From Muribaculaceae bacterium (lineage in GTDB: Bacteria; Bacteroidota; Bacteroidia; Bacteroidales; Muribaculaceae), in assembly GCA_022510445.1 (NCBI GenBank), contig JAFLTN010000012.1, positions 1 through 35,205 of the forward strand: a stretch of 35,205 nucleotides of DNA. Reading direction: 5' to 3'. A program made the translations under genes and the position numbers. The notes below the pieces were generated by a model, which was not told the DNA's origin, ran no database searches, and was given only the letters and a program-made list of their open reading frames with translations. Below are positions 17,661-26,159 of this stretch, piece after piece (the stretch's first letter is position 1; each line of letters begins with the position of its first letter).

Positions 17661-19325
17661 ATGCCTTTCGAAATCCTCAATTTCATAAAGATCTACGAGA
17701 AAAGCTTCGCTGAGAACTGGAACCTTCCCGCTCTTTCCGAATATGGGAAAAACAATACCCAGACTTACGGTGAGCTGGCGCAGGATATTGCAAAGACTCA
17801 TATGCTTTTCAAAGGGATTGGCCTGAAAGAAGGGGAAAAGATTGCTTTATGTGGAAAAGATTCTGCCAACTGGGTTAAGATATATATGGCCACGGTGACC
17901 TATGGTGCGGTCATCGTGCCCATATTGGCAGAGTTTAATCCTCTCGACATCACTCATATTATTAATCATTCCGAAGCTTCGCTCCTCTTTATTTCCGATA
18001 ACTTATGGGAACATATGGAGCCGGAAAGACTTCTGAACATTAAGGGGGTTATAAGTATCGAACAGAAGAAACCTCTTTTAGAGGCAGAGGGAGTGGAACT
18101 TAGCCGGTGCATACGCCTTCTTAACCGACGGTTCAACCGTAAATACCCCAACGGATATACATCTGAGAATGTAAAATTCGGTAACCGTGACAATTCAGAA
18201 ATAGCTGAAATAAACTATACCTCCGGCACGACAGGCTTTTCTAAAGGAGTCATGCTGACCGGAGAGAATCTTTCAGGAAATGTCTGTTTCGGAATTCATT
18301 CAAAACTGCATTACAGAGAATCAAGAGCACTTGCATTCCTCCCTCTGGCCCATGCTTACGGCTGTGCCTTTGATATGCTTACTCCGTTAGCGGTGGGTAC
18401 CCATATCACTTTGTTGGGGAAGACTCCTTCTCCCAGAGTCCTTCTAAAGGCTCTCGCTGAAGTAAAACCAAGTCTTGTGATCTGTGTGCCTCTGATTCTT
18501 GAAAAAATTTATAAGAGTCAGATTCTGCCAATGATTTCGAAAGGAGCCATGAGATGGACCCTGGCCGTGCCTTTCCTTGATTCTTTTATCTATTCTAAAA
18601 TCCGCAAGAAACTCATTGAAGCGTTCGGTGGAGAATTTGAAGAAGTGATAGTCGGGGGTGCTCCTTTAAATCATGAGGTGGAAGAATTCCTTCATAAGAT
18701 TAAATTCCCGTTCACGGTCGGTTACGGTATGACGGAATGTGGCCCTCTCATTTCTTATACTCCCTGGAAGGAGTTTATTGTAGGTTCTTCGGGAAAGACT
18801 CTTCCTATCATGGAATCGAAAGTCGACAGTGTCGACCCTGAGAATGTACCCGGTGAAATCTGTGTCCGTGGAGTTAACAGAATGAAGGGATATTATAAAA
18901 ACCCAAAGGCTACGGAACAGGTGATAGACAAAGAGGGCTGGCTTCACACCGGAGATATGGGTACGAGAACTCCCGACGGAACATTGTTTATTCGTGGCCG
19001 TAATAAAACTATGATTCTGTCAGCCTCCGGTCAGAACATTTATCCGGAAGAGATAGAAGCCAAGCTTAATAACATGCCTTTTGTGGCTGAAAGTCTTGTC
19101 GTTGACAGAGATGGAAAACTCGTGGCATTAGTATATCCTGATTTTGACGCTACAGATAAATTGGGAGTCTCATATTCCGATATTGACTCTTTGATGGAAA
19201 ACGTAAGAAAGGAACTTAACAATATCATCGCTCCGTATGAGCAGATTTCAAAAATAATCCTCATGCCTAACGAATTTGAGAAGACTCCAAAAAGAAGTAT
19301 CAAGCGTTTCCTTTACACACATTGA
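17661..19325 (+). CDS. AMP-forming acyl-CoA synthetase (long-chain fatty acid ligase-like)
   Basis: The 554 residues carry the adenylate-forming signatures: YTSGTTGFSKGVML (from Tyr186), VGYGMTECGPLISY, GWLHTGDMG and RNKTMILSASGQNIYPEEIE, with the late lysine in KTPKRSIKRFL. It should activate a fatty acid (or related acid) with ATP and CoA. Length is short of the 600-residue long-chain ligases of Bacteroidales, so the chain-length choice is uncertain. It follows the alcohol dehydrogenase by 17 nt; no terminator is apparent in the 149 nt that follow, which hold the lipoprotein promoter. Confidence 0.9.
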   Translation: MPFEILNFIKIYEKSFAENWNLPALSEYGKNNTQTYGELAQDIAKTHMLFKGIGLKEGEKIALCGKDSANWVKIYMATVTYGAVIVPILAEFNPLDITHIINHSEASLLFISDNLWEHMEPERLLNIKGVISIEQKKPLLEAEGVELSRCIRLLNRRFNRKYPNGYTSENVKFGNRDNSEIAEINYTSGTTGFSKGVMLTGENLSGNVCFGIHSKLHYRESRALAFLPLAHAYGCAFDMLTPLAVGTHITLLGKTPSPRVLLKALAEVKPSLVICVPLILEKIYKSQILPMISKGAMRWTLAVPFLDSFIYSKIRKKLIEAFGGEFEEVIVGGAPLNHEVEEFLHKIKFPFTVGYGMTECGPLISYTPWKEFIVGSSGKTLPIMESKVDSVDPENVPGEICVRGVNRMKGYYKNPKATEQVIDKEGWLHTGDMGTRTPDGTLFIRGRNKTMILSASGQNIYPEEIEAKLNNMPFVAESLVVDRDGKLVALVYPDFDATDKLGVSYSDIDSLMENVRKELNNIIAPYEQISKIILMPNEFEKTPKRSIKRFLYTH

Positions 19326-19422
19326 CGGGCCTTTTGAGAATTTCGGAAAATTGGAGGTATAATTGCTTGCTGAAAGAGGGATTTTAATATAAAATATTTG
19401 ATATAGTTTAAGATTTTTTAAG

Positions 19423-19430
19423 TAGTTTTG
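19423..19430 (+). promoter_or_regulatory. -7 box (TAGTTTTG) with TTTG upstream, for the lipoprotein gene
   Basis: TAnnTTTG match with TTTG 22 nt upstream (19397-19400). Predicts a leader of about 40-60 nt. Confidence 0.55.
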
Positions 19431-19474
19431 CCAATAATTTGTTAGCAAGTGTTAATAGTAGCAGCGCCTGATAT

Positions 19475-20101
19475 ATGCAACTGCTTTCTGCAATGAAAAT
19501 TCATGCATCAATCAGAAAGGAATCTTTCCTCTCATTTGTTTTAATCTATTATCTATTTACCTTTTCGAGCTGTGGAAGCCGGCAGAAGGCTATTGAAACC
19601 GCCCGGTTCCTCCAGAATCAGGAAGAACTTTATCATGCCGACAATGATATCGCCATGACCGTGAGAAGTCTGGCTGATGCCATTAAGGTAGGAGAGCCGC
19701 TTGACAGTGTGGAATATGATTTCAGAGGGGTTTTGACCGATGGTCAGGGAACGCCGCTCTATACCGATATTAATGGTGTGCCGGGAATCTGGGACATTAA
19801 TGTTCTTGACAATGGCAAGGTGTCGATAAGAAATCTTTATTTAGGAGATTTGTTGCCGGCCGACCTTGAACTTTATATTCTTGAAAGTTTGAAACTGACT
19901 GCAGATAACCTATTGCCGTCGCTCGCCGATACCATCTCCAATCCTGCAAAATATGCTATAAATATCTATGCCTTGTCGGGGGGCTATATGAAATACGAAG
20001 TTGTCAAAGACACTGCTTCCAACGGTCTTGAAGGCGCGCTTGTCACTATTACCCTTGGGGTTTCTCCCCTTCCTGAGGACGGAATACGAATAGCCGCGTA
20101 G
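19475..20101 (+). CDS. Putative lipoprotein of unknown function
   Basis: The 208 residues (or 202 if the second ATG at 19493 is used) have a hydrophobic N-terminal segment ending FTFSSCGS, a good lipobox, so Cys would be lipidated and the protein held in the outer or inner membrane. The mature part is mostly alpha/beta with DIAMTVRSLADAIKVGEP and VYTLSGG-like strands; I do not recognise a family. It has its own promoter. Its last 53 nt overlap, on the other strand, the end of the metallo-hydrolase gene at 20049. Both reading frames look real, which makes the overlap unusual. Confidence 0.75.
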   Translation: MQLLSAMKIHASIRKESFLSFVLIYYLFTFSSCGSRQKAIETARFLQNQEELYHADNDIAMTVRSLADAIKVGEPLDSVEYDFRGVLTDGQGTPLYTDINGVPGIWDINVLDNGKVSIRNLYLGDLLPADLELYILESLKLTADNLLPSLADTISNPAKYAINIYALSGGYMKYEVVKDTASNGLEGALVTITLGVSPLPEDGIRIAA

Positions 20102-21053
20102 ATTCATAGCGGGGGAGTGCCATTAGCTGAACATCGGCCTTCCGGTCTTCTAAAGTCTCCATTGCAGAGCCTATCTTTATTCCAAGTTCTTTCAGCTTCT
20201 CCCTTACGGTTTCCAAAGCTTTCTCCGGCGTGTTGTTATCTTTTGAAAGATGGCACAGGAAAATATGTTTCAGTCTCGGGGTATATATTTCTTTTAGGAA
20301 TTCAGCTGTCTTTTCGTTGTCCATGTGCCCGATGTCAGTCTGGATCCTGGCTTTTAGAAATTCGGGATAGTTGCCGTTCGTAAGCATGCGAAGGTCATAA
20401 TTTGACTCTATGACAAGATGGTCGGCCTTACTGATATAATGTCTTGCCCGGTCATAGACATTCCCCATGTCGGTGGCAAGAACGAAATTCCGCTCTCCAA
20501 AAGACAGGGAGAATCCCATATTGTCGCTGCCGTCATGCGGGACTTCAAAAGCCGTTATTTCAAGATCTGCAATTTTAAACGGTATCTCCTTAAAGATCGG
20601 TATATGATAATCCTTTATCCTCTTTGAAATTCCGTGTCGACGTAATATGCCGTTCATTACCCGGTTCGTACAATAGATTTTCATGTGCCGGTTATTCTTC
20701 ACCAGGGTATAGACATATTTTACATGGTCGGAATGATCATGAGTCAGTAATACTCCGTAAATTTTCTTTATGTCAAGACCGTTATCTTTTATCTTTACTT
20801 CTATTTCATCGGCCTTTATTCCGGCATCGATTATCACTCCCCCCCTGTTAGTGCCTACATAGCTGCTGTTGCCGCTTGACCCTGAGCCGAAGGATATATA
20901 GTATAAACGTTGGTCGATCGGCTCTTCGCTTTTCTTTTCCTGTGGAACCTCCACATGGCTATAGACATTCCTTTGTACCGGGATTTCGTCTAATTCCCAT
21001 TCTTCAAAGGGAAGACGCCCTAAACCTTCGAATGATATTCTTTTTTTAGCCAT
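20049..21053 (-). CDS. YycJ/WalJ-like metallo-beta-lactamase-fold hydrolase
   Basis: The 334-residue protein has the metallo-hydrolase motif THDHSDH (residues 104-110) after SFGSGSSGNSSYVG, the start typical of the YycJ branch. Further on DMGN and CHLSKDNNTPEKA supply metal-ligand Asp and His residues. YycJ-type proteins are thought to act on nucleic acids or in cell-wall/DNA repair control, but the substrate is unclear. Before the fold there are about 50 extra charged residues. The start overlaps the upstream RsmI-like stop by 8 nt (translational coupling), and its 3' end overlaps the lipoprotein gene on the other strand. Confidence 0.88.
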   Translation of the reverse strand: MAKKRISFEGLGRLPFEEWELDEIPVQRNVYSHVEVPQEKKSEEPIDQRLYYISFGSGSSGNSSYVGTNRGGVIIDAGIKADEIEVKIKDNGLDIKKIYGVLLTHDHSDHVKYVYTLVKNNRHMKIYCTNRVMNGILRRHGISKRIKDYHIPIFKEIPFKIADLEITAFEVPHDGSDNMGFSLSFGERNFVLATDMGNVYDRARHYISKADHLVIESNYDLRMLTNGNYPEFLKARIQTDIGHMDNEKTAEFLKEIYTPRLKHIFLCHLSKDNNTPEKALETVREKLKELGIKIGSAMETLEDRKADVQLMALPRYESTRLFVFRPQEGEKPQG

Positions 21054-21759
21054 GGATTAAAAAAATGGCAGGACATTTCCCGATTTCATAACCCTCCTTG
21101 CGCCAGTCGTCCACCCGTCGTGTCACTATCTTTTCTCTCAAAGGATCCGTTATTTCAGAAGCAACGCAGAGAAGGGTGTCGGGCCGCAGGATTTTCAGCA
21201 GGCTTTCCATCATTTTTGAATTGCGGTAGGGTGTCTCGATAAAAATCTGGGTCATATCGTGCTTTATTGACAATTGCTCAAGTTCCCTGATTTTTCTTTC
21301 TCGTTCCTTAATGTCTACCGGCAGATAACCGTTGAAAGCAAAATGCTGGCCGTTCATTCCTGAAGCCATTAGCGACATTAAAATGCTCGACGGGCCGCAC
21401 AACGGGATGACCTTCAATCCTTCTTTCTGCGCTATGCTCACAGGCAACGCGCCGGGATCTGCGACTCCCGGACATCCTGCCTCGCTCATTATTCCTACTG
21501 AATTCCCATCCCTTAACGGCTGAAGATATGAAGATACATCTTTCGGATCAGTATGGCCGTTAAGCTCATAAAATGTTATCTGGGAAATATCTATGGAGGG
21601 ATCACATTTCTTAAGGAATCGCCTGGCGGTTCTTATATTTTCGACTATGAAATGCTTTATTTCCCTGATTACTTCTATATTGCCTTGTGGGAAAAAATCG
21701 GCGAATGGAGCTTCACTGATGTTGGTAGGGATTAGATAAAGAGCCGCTTGTAAATTCAT
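21046..21759 (-). CDS. RsmI-like tetrapyrrole-methylase-fold SAM methyltransferase
   Basis: The 237 residues match the RsmI family (16S rRNA ribose methylation at C1402) in the N-terminal GxxTLYLIPTPI-like region (here LYLIPTNISEAPF), in GIMSEAGCPGVADPG for cofactor binding, and in CGPSSILMSLMASGM and IFIETPYRN. It is shorter than E. coli RsmI (about 286) and looks like the short Bacteroidetes form, so target identity is less certain. The ATG is 4 nt after a TAATTTTG box, so the transcript seems leaderless. The stop overlaps the YycJ-like gene by 8 nt. It is divergent from the rRNA methyltransferase at 21825. Confidence 0.85.
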   Translation of the reverse strand: MNLQAALYLIPTNISEAPFADFFPQGNIEVIREIKHFIVENIRTARRFLKKCDPSIDISQITFYELNGHTDPKDVSSYLQPLRDGNSVGIMSEAGCPGVADPGALPVSIAQKEGLKVIPLCGPSSILMSLMASGMNGQHFAFNGYLPVDIKERERKIRELEQLSIKHDMTQIFIETPYRNSKMMESLLKILRPDTLLCVASEITDPLREKIVTRRVDDWRKEGYEIGKCPAIFLIHG

Positions 21760-21763
21760 AACG

Positions 21764-21771
21764 CAAAATTA
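21764..21771 (-). promoter_or_regulatory. -7 box (TAATTTTG) abutting the RsmI-like start codon
   Basis: Minus-strand TAnnTTTG with 4 nt (CGTT) before the ATG at 21759, the same layout as the SDR gene at 4942. The opposite -7 box is 12 bp away. Confidence 0.6.
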
Positions 21772-21783
21772 CTGAATTTTAGT

Positions 21784-21791
21784 TAAATTTG
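21784..21791 (+). promoter_or_regulatory. -7 box (TAAATTTG) for the rRNA methyltransferase gene
   Basis: Exact consensus 33 nt before the ATG at 21825. The leader holds a small GGGG/CCCC hairpin. It faces outward from the minus-strand box at 21764-21771. Confidence 0.55.
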
Positions 21792-21824
21792 TGCAATGGG
21801 GTTTTAGCCCCGTTCCCCAATTTT

Positions 21825-23090
21825 ATGCAGATTTCAATACCGGATGGTTTCAAAAAAATGATGCAGGAGTTGCTTGGTCCGGAAGCCGAAGAATTCCTGA
21901 TGGCTATGGATAAATCTCCCGTTACATCAGTCCGTGTGAACAATAGAAAGCCCGGGGCCGGCTTTCCCGGGGCAACAAGGGTTAAATGGTGTGATTCGGG
22001 TTTTTATTTGCCTGAACGCCCACAGTTTGTCCTGGATCCTTTGTTGCATGCCGGAGCCTATTATGTTCAGGATGCTTCTTCCATGATTTATCAGACCTTG
22101 GCTGAAATCATTGCCGGCCAACTGAAGAAAAACAATCTGAAGGTGCTTGACTTATGTGCAGCGCCGGGTGGAAAAACCACTGCTATGATTAATGGTTTGC
22201 CCGACGGTGCCGATATAGTCGCCAACGAAATTTCTGTAAAAAGGGTGGGCGCTCTCCGGGAAAACTTATGTAAATGGGGATATAGACCTGTGAAAGTGAC
22301 CAACAGAGACTCGTCTTCTTTTGCAGAAGAGGGTGAGATATACGATATTGTCGCTGTAGATGCCCCTTGTTCCGGAGAGGGGATGATGAGAAAGGATGAG
22401 GATGCAAGATCCCAATGGTCTCCCGCCCTTATTGCTCAGTGTGCGGCTCTTCAGAAAGAGATTCTTAGTAATGCCGTTCAAACTCTTAAACCGGGTGGAT
22501 TCCTTATTTATTCCACCTGTACTTTCAACCGGGAAGAGAATGAATTAAATGCAGAATTTATAAAGAATAATCTGGGCCTGGTGCCTTTCGATCCTGAATT
22601 CCCGGTGGAATGGGGTATTATGAACGGTCTGGGAACCGATCTTCCTGTTTATCGGTTCATGCCTCATCATACAAATGGAGAAGGACTATTTGTGGCGGTC
22701 TTTAAAAAGAATATAGATGCCGGTTTTTCAGAAGGATCTGTGCCTGATAAAAATCTCTTTCCCCGGGCAAAAAATGACTTGAAAGATCGGAACGGAAAAG
22801 ATAAAAAAGCTCATAAGAACTTTACTCCCAAGACCAAGGAATTGGATGTGATTCCGGAAATTGACCGGATTCTTGAAATCGGATATAATGATGAGAAATA
22901 TCCTAAGGTGGAGCTAAGCCTTGAAGAGGCAAGATGTTATTTAAGAAGAGAGAGCTTAAGACTTTCACGTGATATTCCGGCAGGAATTATTATTGTAACT
23001 TATAAAGGATTGCCCCTCGGCCCTGCAAAGAATATCGGTTCACGGATCAACAATCTATATCCTAAAGCATGGAGAGTGCTTCAAAGATAA
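21825..23090 (+). CDS. RsmF/NOL1-NOP2-family rRNA cytosine-C5 methyltransferase
   Basis: The 421 residues carry the SAM site LDLCAAPGGKTT, then DAPCSGEGMMRKDEDA and YSTCTFNREENE with the two catalytic cysteines of RNA m5C methyltransferases. The C-terminal third, with EEARCYLRRESLRL and GLPLGPAKNIGSRINNLYP, is the PUA-like RNA-binding end of the RsmF type. It should methylate a cytosine in 16S rRNA. The reading frame reaches upstream to a TTG at 21789, but this lies inside the -7 box, so the ATG at 21825 is used. It is followed by the small HMA-like gene under its own promoter. Confidence 0.9.
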   Translation: MQISIPDGFKKMMQELLGPEAEEFLMAMDKSPVTSVRVNNRKPGAGFPGATRVKWCDSGFYLPERPQFVLDPLLHAGAYYVQDASSMIYQTLAEIIAGQLKKNNLKVLDLCAAPGGKTTAMINGLPDGADIVANEISVKRVGALRENLCKWGYRPVKVTNRDSSSFAEEGEIYDIVAVDAPCSGEGMMRKDEDARSQWSPALIAQCAALQKEILSNAVQTLKPGGFLIYSTCTFNREENELNAEFIKNNLGLVPFDPEFPVEWGIMNGLGTDLPVYRFMPHHTNGEGLFVAVFKKNIDAGFSEGSVPDKNLFPRAKNDLKDRNGKDKKAHKNFTPKTKELDVIPEIDRILEIGYNDEKYPKVELSLEEARCYLRRESLRLSRDIPAGIIIVTYKGLPLGPAKNIGSRINNLYPKAWRVLQR

Positions 23091-23128
23091 GCAGGTTTCC
23101 ATTTTTTGGTTTAATCTTCAAACTGCGT

Positions 23129-23136
23129 TATCTTTG
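23129..23136 (+). promoter_or_regulatory. -33/-7 promoter (TTTG / TATCTTTG) for the HMA-like gene and ABC ATPase
   Basis: TTTG at 23105-23108, 20-nt spacer, TATCTTTG, then a leader of about 42 nt before the start at 23181. Confidence 0.6.
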
Positions 23137-23180
23137 CATGACAAAACAAGAAATCAGTAATATTTATTCAGCCAATCAAT

Positions 23181-23411
23181 ATGCAATTTAAAGTTAATTC
23201 GGAGGCTCCTGACAGTCTGCTTGCCATCCAGAAAATAATTCGTGAAAAATTTCCGAACGAAGAACTGAAATTTGAACTGGATAACGCCAACCGGGTTCTT
23301 CATATTCACGGAATTTCCGAAACCGGAGAAAATGCCGCACAAATTGAAAGTGCAATCCGGGAAACCGGTTTCTCCGGAAGCTGGTTAACCCGTGGCGAAG
23401 AAAATAAATAA
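23181..23411 (+). CDS. Small HMA-like protein lacking the CxxC metal site
   Basis: The 76-residue product reads as beta-alpha-beta-beta-alpha-beta: MQFKVNS / LLAIQKIIREKF / LKFELDNANRVLHIHG / AQIESAIRETGFSG. That is the order and size of a heavy-metal-associated domain, including the AIRETGF ending. The loop that would carry CxxC reads SEAPDS, so metal binding in the classic way is unlikely. It has a good promoter and lies 35 nt before the LolD-like gene, with which it is likely co-transcribed. The function is unknown; a shadow ORF is possible but the promoter and fold argue for a gene. Confidence 0.65.
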   Translation: MQFKVNSEAPDSLLAIQKIIREKFPNEELKFELDNANRVLHIHGISETGENAAQIESAIRETGFSGSWLTRGEENK

Positions 23412-23446
23412 TATCCTCTCCATCTGTGCCTTTGATTTTCTGAAGA

Positions 23447-24145
23447 GTGCTCGAGCTGTTAAACATATCCAAATCATATGGAAGCCTGAAAGTGCTGCAG
23501 GATATTTCCATATCTTTCAATAAAGGTGAGATTACCGCTATTGTCGGACCATCAGGTGCCGGCAAGACCACACTTCTTCAGATTGCAGGCACCTTAGACC
23601 GGCCTGATTCCGGTGAGGTGTTTTTTAACGGAACAGAACTGTTGAGGCTTAAGGACAAAAAACTTTCCCATTTTAGAAATCTGAATATTGGTTTTGTCTT
23701 TCAATTCCATCAGCTGTTGCCGGAATTTACTGCGTTGGAAAATGTGGCATTGCCTTCCCTGATAGCGGGAAACAGGAAGAAACGTGCTTTTGAGGATGCA
23801 ACAAGGCTTCTTGGTGAACTCGGTCTGTCGCATAGGTTGACCCATAAGCCATCTGAATTGTCAGGTGGCGAGAAACAAAGGACGGCGATTGCACGCGCGT
23901 TGGTTAACAACCCGGAAATAATTTTAGCCGATGAACCGACGGGAAGTCTCGATTCAAGGAACCGAGATGAAATAAAAAGCATTATCTCGCGCCTGAGAGA
24001 CGATTACGGGCATACTTTTGTAATAGTAACCCATGACCCGGAAATGGCAGACATTGCCAACAGAACCATTTCCATGGCCGACGGCATGATTTCAGAAGAC
24101 TCTTCGGCAAGTATTCTTCCTTCTTTGCCGCTTTTCGAGGATTGA
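23447..24145 (+). CDS. LolD-like ABC transporter ATP-binding protein
   Basis: The 232-residue ATPase has Walker A GPSGAGKTT (34-42), Q-loop FVFQFHQLLPEFTALENV, signature LSGGEKQRTAIARAL, Walker B ILADEPTGSLD and the H-loop VTHD. The FQFHQLLPEFTALENV stretch is typical of the LolD/MacB/FtsE class, which acts in lipoprotein release or tripartite export from the inner membrane. No permease is next to it, so its partner must be encoded elsewhere. The start is GTG: no ATG or TTG in frame gives a better N-terminus for MLELLNISKSYG. Confidence 0.88.
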   Translation: MLELLNISKSYGSLKVLQDISISFNKGEITAIVGPSGAGKTTLLQIAGTLDRPDSGEVFFNGTELLRLKDKKLSHFRNLNIGFVFQFHQLLPEFTALENVALPSLIAGNRKKRAFEDATRLLGELGLSHRLTHKPSELSGGEKQRTAIARALVNNPEIILADEPTGSLDSRNRDEIKSIISRLRDDYGHTFVIVTHDPEMADIANRTISMADGMISEDSSASILPSLPLFED

Positions 24146-24152
24146 TACGGAT

Positions 24153-24160
24153 TATTTTTG
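24153..24160 (+). promoter_or_regulatory. Possible -7 box (TATTTTTG) for the DUF3467-cysS unit
   Basis: TAnnTTTG match 8 nt after the ATPase stop; it would give a leader of about 113 nt before 24278, in which I see only AT-rich sequence. No clear -33. Confidence 0.4.
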
Positions 24161-24277
24161 GCACACAATTTGAACTTCTTAAAACGTAATATAACAGAAA
24201 AATTTATTCCCGTATTTAATCAGCGGAATATATTTTGATGAGATAATAAATTTAAAAAACCAATAATTGAATTGACA

Positions 24278-24577
24278 ATGGCTACACCAGAAAATCAGAA
24301 CAAAAATCAGCTTCAGATTCAACTCCGTCCGGAAGTTGCCGACGGTAAATACAGTAACCTCGCTATGATCGGACACAGTCCTAATGAATTCATGATTGAT
24401 TTCATCTACACTGCTCCCGGCATGCCGCAGGCACCTGTTGTAAGCAGGATCATCATGAGTCCGGAAAACGCCAAGCAGCTCATGTTTGCCCTCACCGACA
24501 ACATTAAGAAATATGAGGCTCAGTTCGGTGAAATAAAACCGCGTGGCGGTGTGGCTTCCGGTTTTGGCAATAACTGA
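24278..24577 (+). CDS. DUF3467-family small protein
   Basis: The 99-residue product starts MATPENQNKNQLQIQLRPE and contains YSNLAMIGHSPNEFMIDFIY, VVSRIIMSPENAKQLMFAL and a final IKPRGG, which match my memory of the DUF3467 family of Bacteroidetes and others. It is probably cytoplasmic; function is unknown. A TTG two codons earlier is possible, but the ATG at 24278 is the natural start. cysS begins 3 nt after its stop, so the two are co-transcribed and probably co-translated. Confidence 0.88.
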   Translation: MATPENQNKNQLQIQLRPEVADGKYSNLAMIGHSPNEFMIDFIYTAPGMPQAPVVSRIIMSPENAKQLMFALTDNIKKYEAQFGEIKPRGGVASGFGNN

Positions 24578-24580
24578 TCC

Positions 24581-26059
24581 ATGGACCACAACCTCACTCT
24601 TTATAACTCTCTGAACAGGTTCAAACAGCCGTTTGTTCCTATTCATGAAGGTCGCGTAGGGATGTATGTCTGCGGGCCGACCGTTTATGGTGATGCCCAT
24701 TTAGGCCATGCCCGTCCGGCTGTCACTTTTGACATTCTATTCAGGTATCTGCAGCACCTCGGATATAAGGTGAGATACGTGCGTAACATAACTGATGTGG
24801 GTCATCTTGAACATGATGCCGACGACGGAGAAGACAAGGTGGCAAAGAAGGCAAGGCTTGAACAGCTTGAGCCTATGGAGGTGGTGCAGTTGTATCTCAA
24901 CCGCTATCATAAGGATATGGAGGCTCTTAATGTCCTTTCTCCAAGCATTGAGCCTCATGCATCCGGCCATATAATTGAACAGATTGAATATATCAAGAAG
25001 ATTCTTGATGCCGGTTATGCCTATGAGAGCAACGGTTCAGTTTATTTTGATGTGCCGAAATACAACCGCGATCATCCTTATGGAAAACTTTCCGGCAGGA
25101 ATATTGAGGATATGATTTCTGCCACAAGAGAACTCGACGGCCAGGAGGAAAAACATAGTCCCCTTGATTTCGCTTTATGGAAGAAAGCTGCTCCCGAGCA
25201 TATCATGCACTGGCCCTCTCCCTGGAGCGAAGGATTCCCCGGATGGCATCTTGAATGTTCCACAATGGGCGAGAAATATCTCGGCGAGACATTCGACATT
25301 CATGGGGGAGGATTGGATCTCCTGTTCCCTCATCATGAGTGTGAGATAGCCCAAAGTGTGGCTGCCCAGGGGCATGAGGCGGTAAGATACTGGATCCACA
25401 ACAATATGATTACAATTGAAGGAAAGAAAATGGGTAAGAGTTATAATAACTTTATAACTCTGGAACAGTTCTTCAAGGGTGATCACCCTTTGCTGGAACA
25501 GGCTTATTCCCCGATGGTGATCAGATTTTTCATCCTGCAGGCACATTACAGGTCTACAGTCGATTTCTCAAATAAAGCCTTGCAGGCTGCCGAAAAAGCT
25601 TTGTTGAAACTCACCGATACTTATCGGAGGCTCAACAATCTTCTGCCGGCTGAGAAATCGGATGTTCAGTTGCCTGATTTTATGAAAGCCTGCTATGAAG
25701 CGATGGACGACGATCTAAACACTCCTCAGGTTATCGCCCAGCTCTTTGATGCCTCTAAGATAATCAACGCCGCTTCAGCCGGAGAGATAAAACTTTCCGC
25801 CGATGATATTTCCAGGCTGCGACAATTGTTTGATGTTTTCCTCATTGACCTTCTTGGTATGAATCTGGGTGGCGAAACTGAATCCGGTTCTTCTATGAAA
25901 GCTTTTGAGGGAGCAGTGGATCTTCTCATGGATATCCGTAAGAATGCCAAGGCTCAGAAGGATTGGGCCACATCCGACCTTATCCGTGATAAACTCGCGG
26001 ATCTCGGATTTGATGTCAAAGACACCAAGAACGGTGTGGAATGGAGCATTAAAAAATAA
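24581..26059 (+). CDS. cysS: Cysteine--tRNA ligase
   Basis: The 492-residue protein is a class I synthetase with [17 protein letters not shown] (HIGH variant at 40-43; Cys31 is a zinc ligand), GWHLECSTM and HHECEIAQS for the other zinc ligands, and KMGKS at 283-287 as the KMSKS loop. It charges tRNA-Cys with cysteine in the cytoplasm. Length is normal and the C-terminal anticodon-binding helices are complete ([16 protein letters not shown]). It lies 3 nt after the DUF3467 gene and is followed by a strong terminator. Confidence 0.97.
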   Translation: MDHNLTLYNSLNRFKQPFVPIHEGRVGMYVCGPTVYGDAHLGHARPAVTFDILFRYLQHLGYKVRYVRNITDVGHLEHDADDGEDKVAKKARLEQLEPMEVVQLYLNRYHKDMEALNVLSPSIEPHASGHIIEQIEYIKKILDAGYAYESNGSVYFDVPKYNRDHPYGKLSGRNIEDMISATRELDGQEEKHSPLDFALWKKAAPEHIMHWPSPWSEGFPGWHLECSTMGEKYLGETFDIHGGGLDLLFPHHECEIAQSVAAQGHEAVRYWIHNNMITIEGKKMGKSYNNFITLEQFFKGDHPLLEQAYSPMVIRFFILQAHYRSTVDFSNKALQAAEKALLKLTDTYRRLNNLLPAEKSDVQLPDFMKACYEAMDDDLNTPQVIAQLFDASKIINAASAGEIKLSADDISRLRQLFDVFLIDLLGMNLGGETESGSSMKAFEGAVDLLMDIRKNAKAQKDWATSDLIRDKLADLGFDVKDTKNGVEWSIKK

Positions 26060-26079
26060 AGAGTAAAGTCTCATCTAAT

Positions 26080-26131
26080 AAAACAGAAACCGTCTGAAAA
26101 AATCTGTGGATTCTCAGACGGTTTCTGTTTT
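26080..26131. terminator. Strong bidirectional terminator between cysS and tcdA
   Basis: A perfect 18-bp inverted repeat (AAAACAGAAACCGTCTGA / TCAGACGGTTTCTGTTTT) around a 16-nt loop, ending in a T run on the plus strand and carrying A-rich sequence on the other side, serves both convergent genes. Confidence 0.9.
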
Positions 26132-26159
26132 TTATATACTCTGTGATTCCTAACGGGGT

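Noticed and set aside
19326-19474. Possible small gene or RNA between the acyl-CoA ligase and the lipoprotein
   Set aside because: The stretch is AT-rich and holds only the lipoprotein promoter; no stable hairpin or ORF was seen.
21789-21824. TTG start for the rRNA methyltransferase
   Set aside because: The TTG is inside the TAAATTTG box, so it could not be in the mRNA if that promoter is used.
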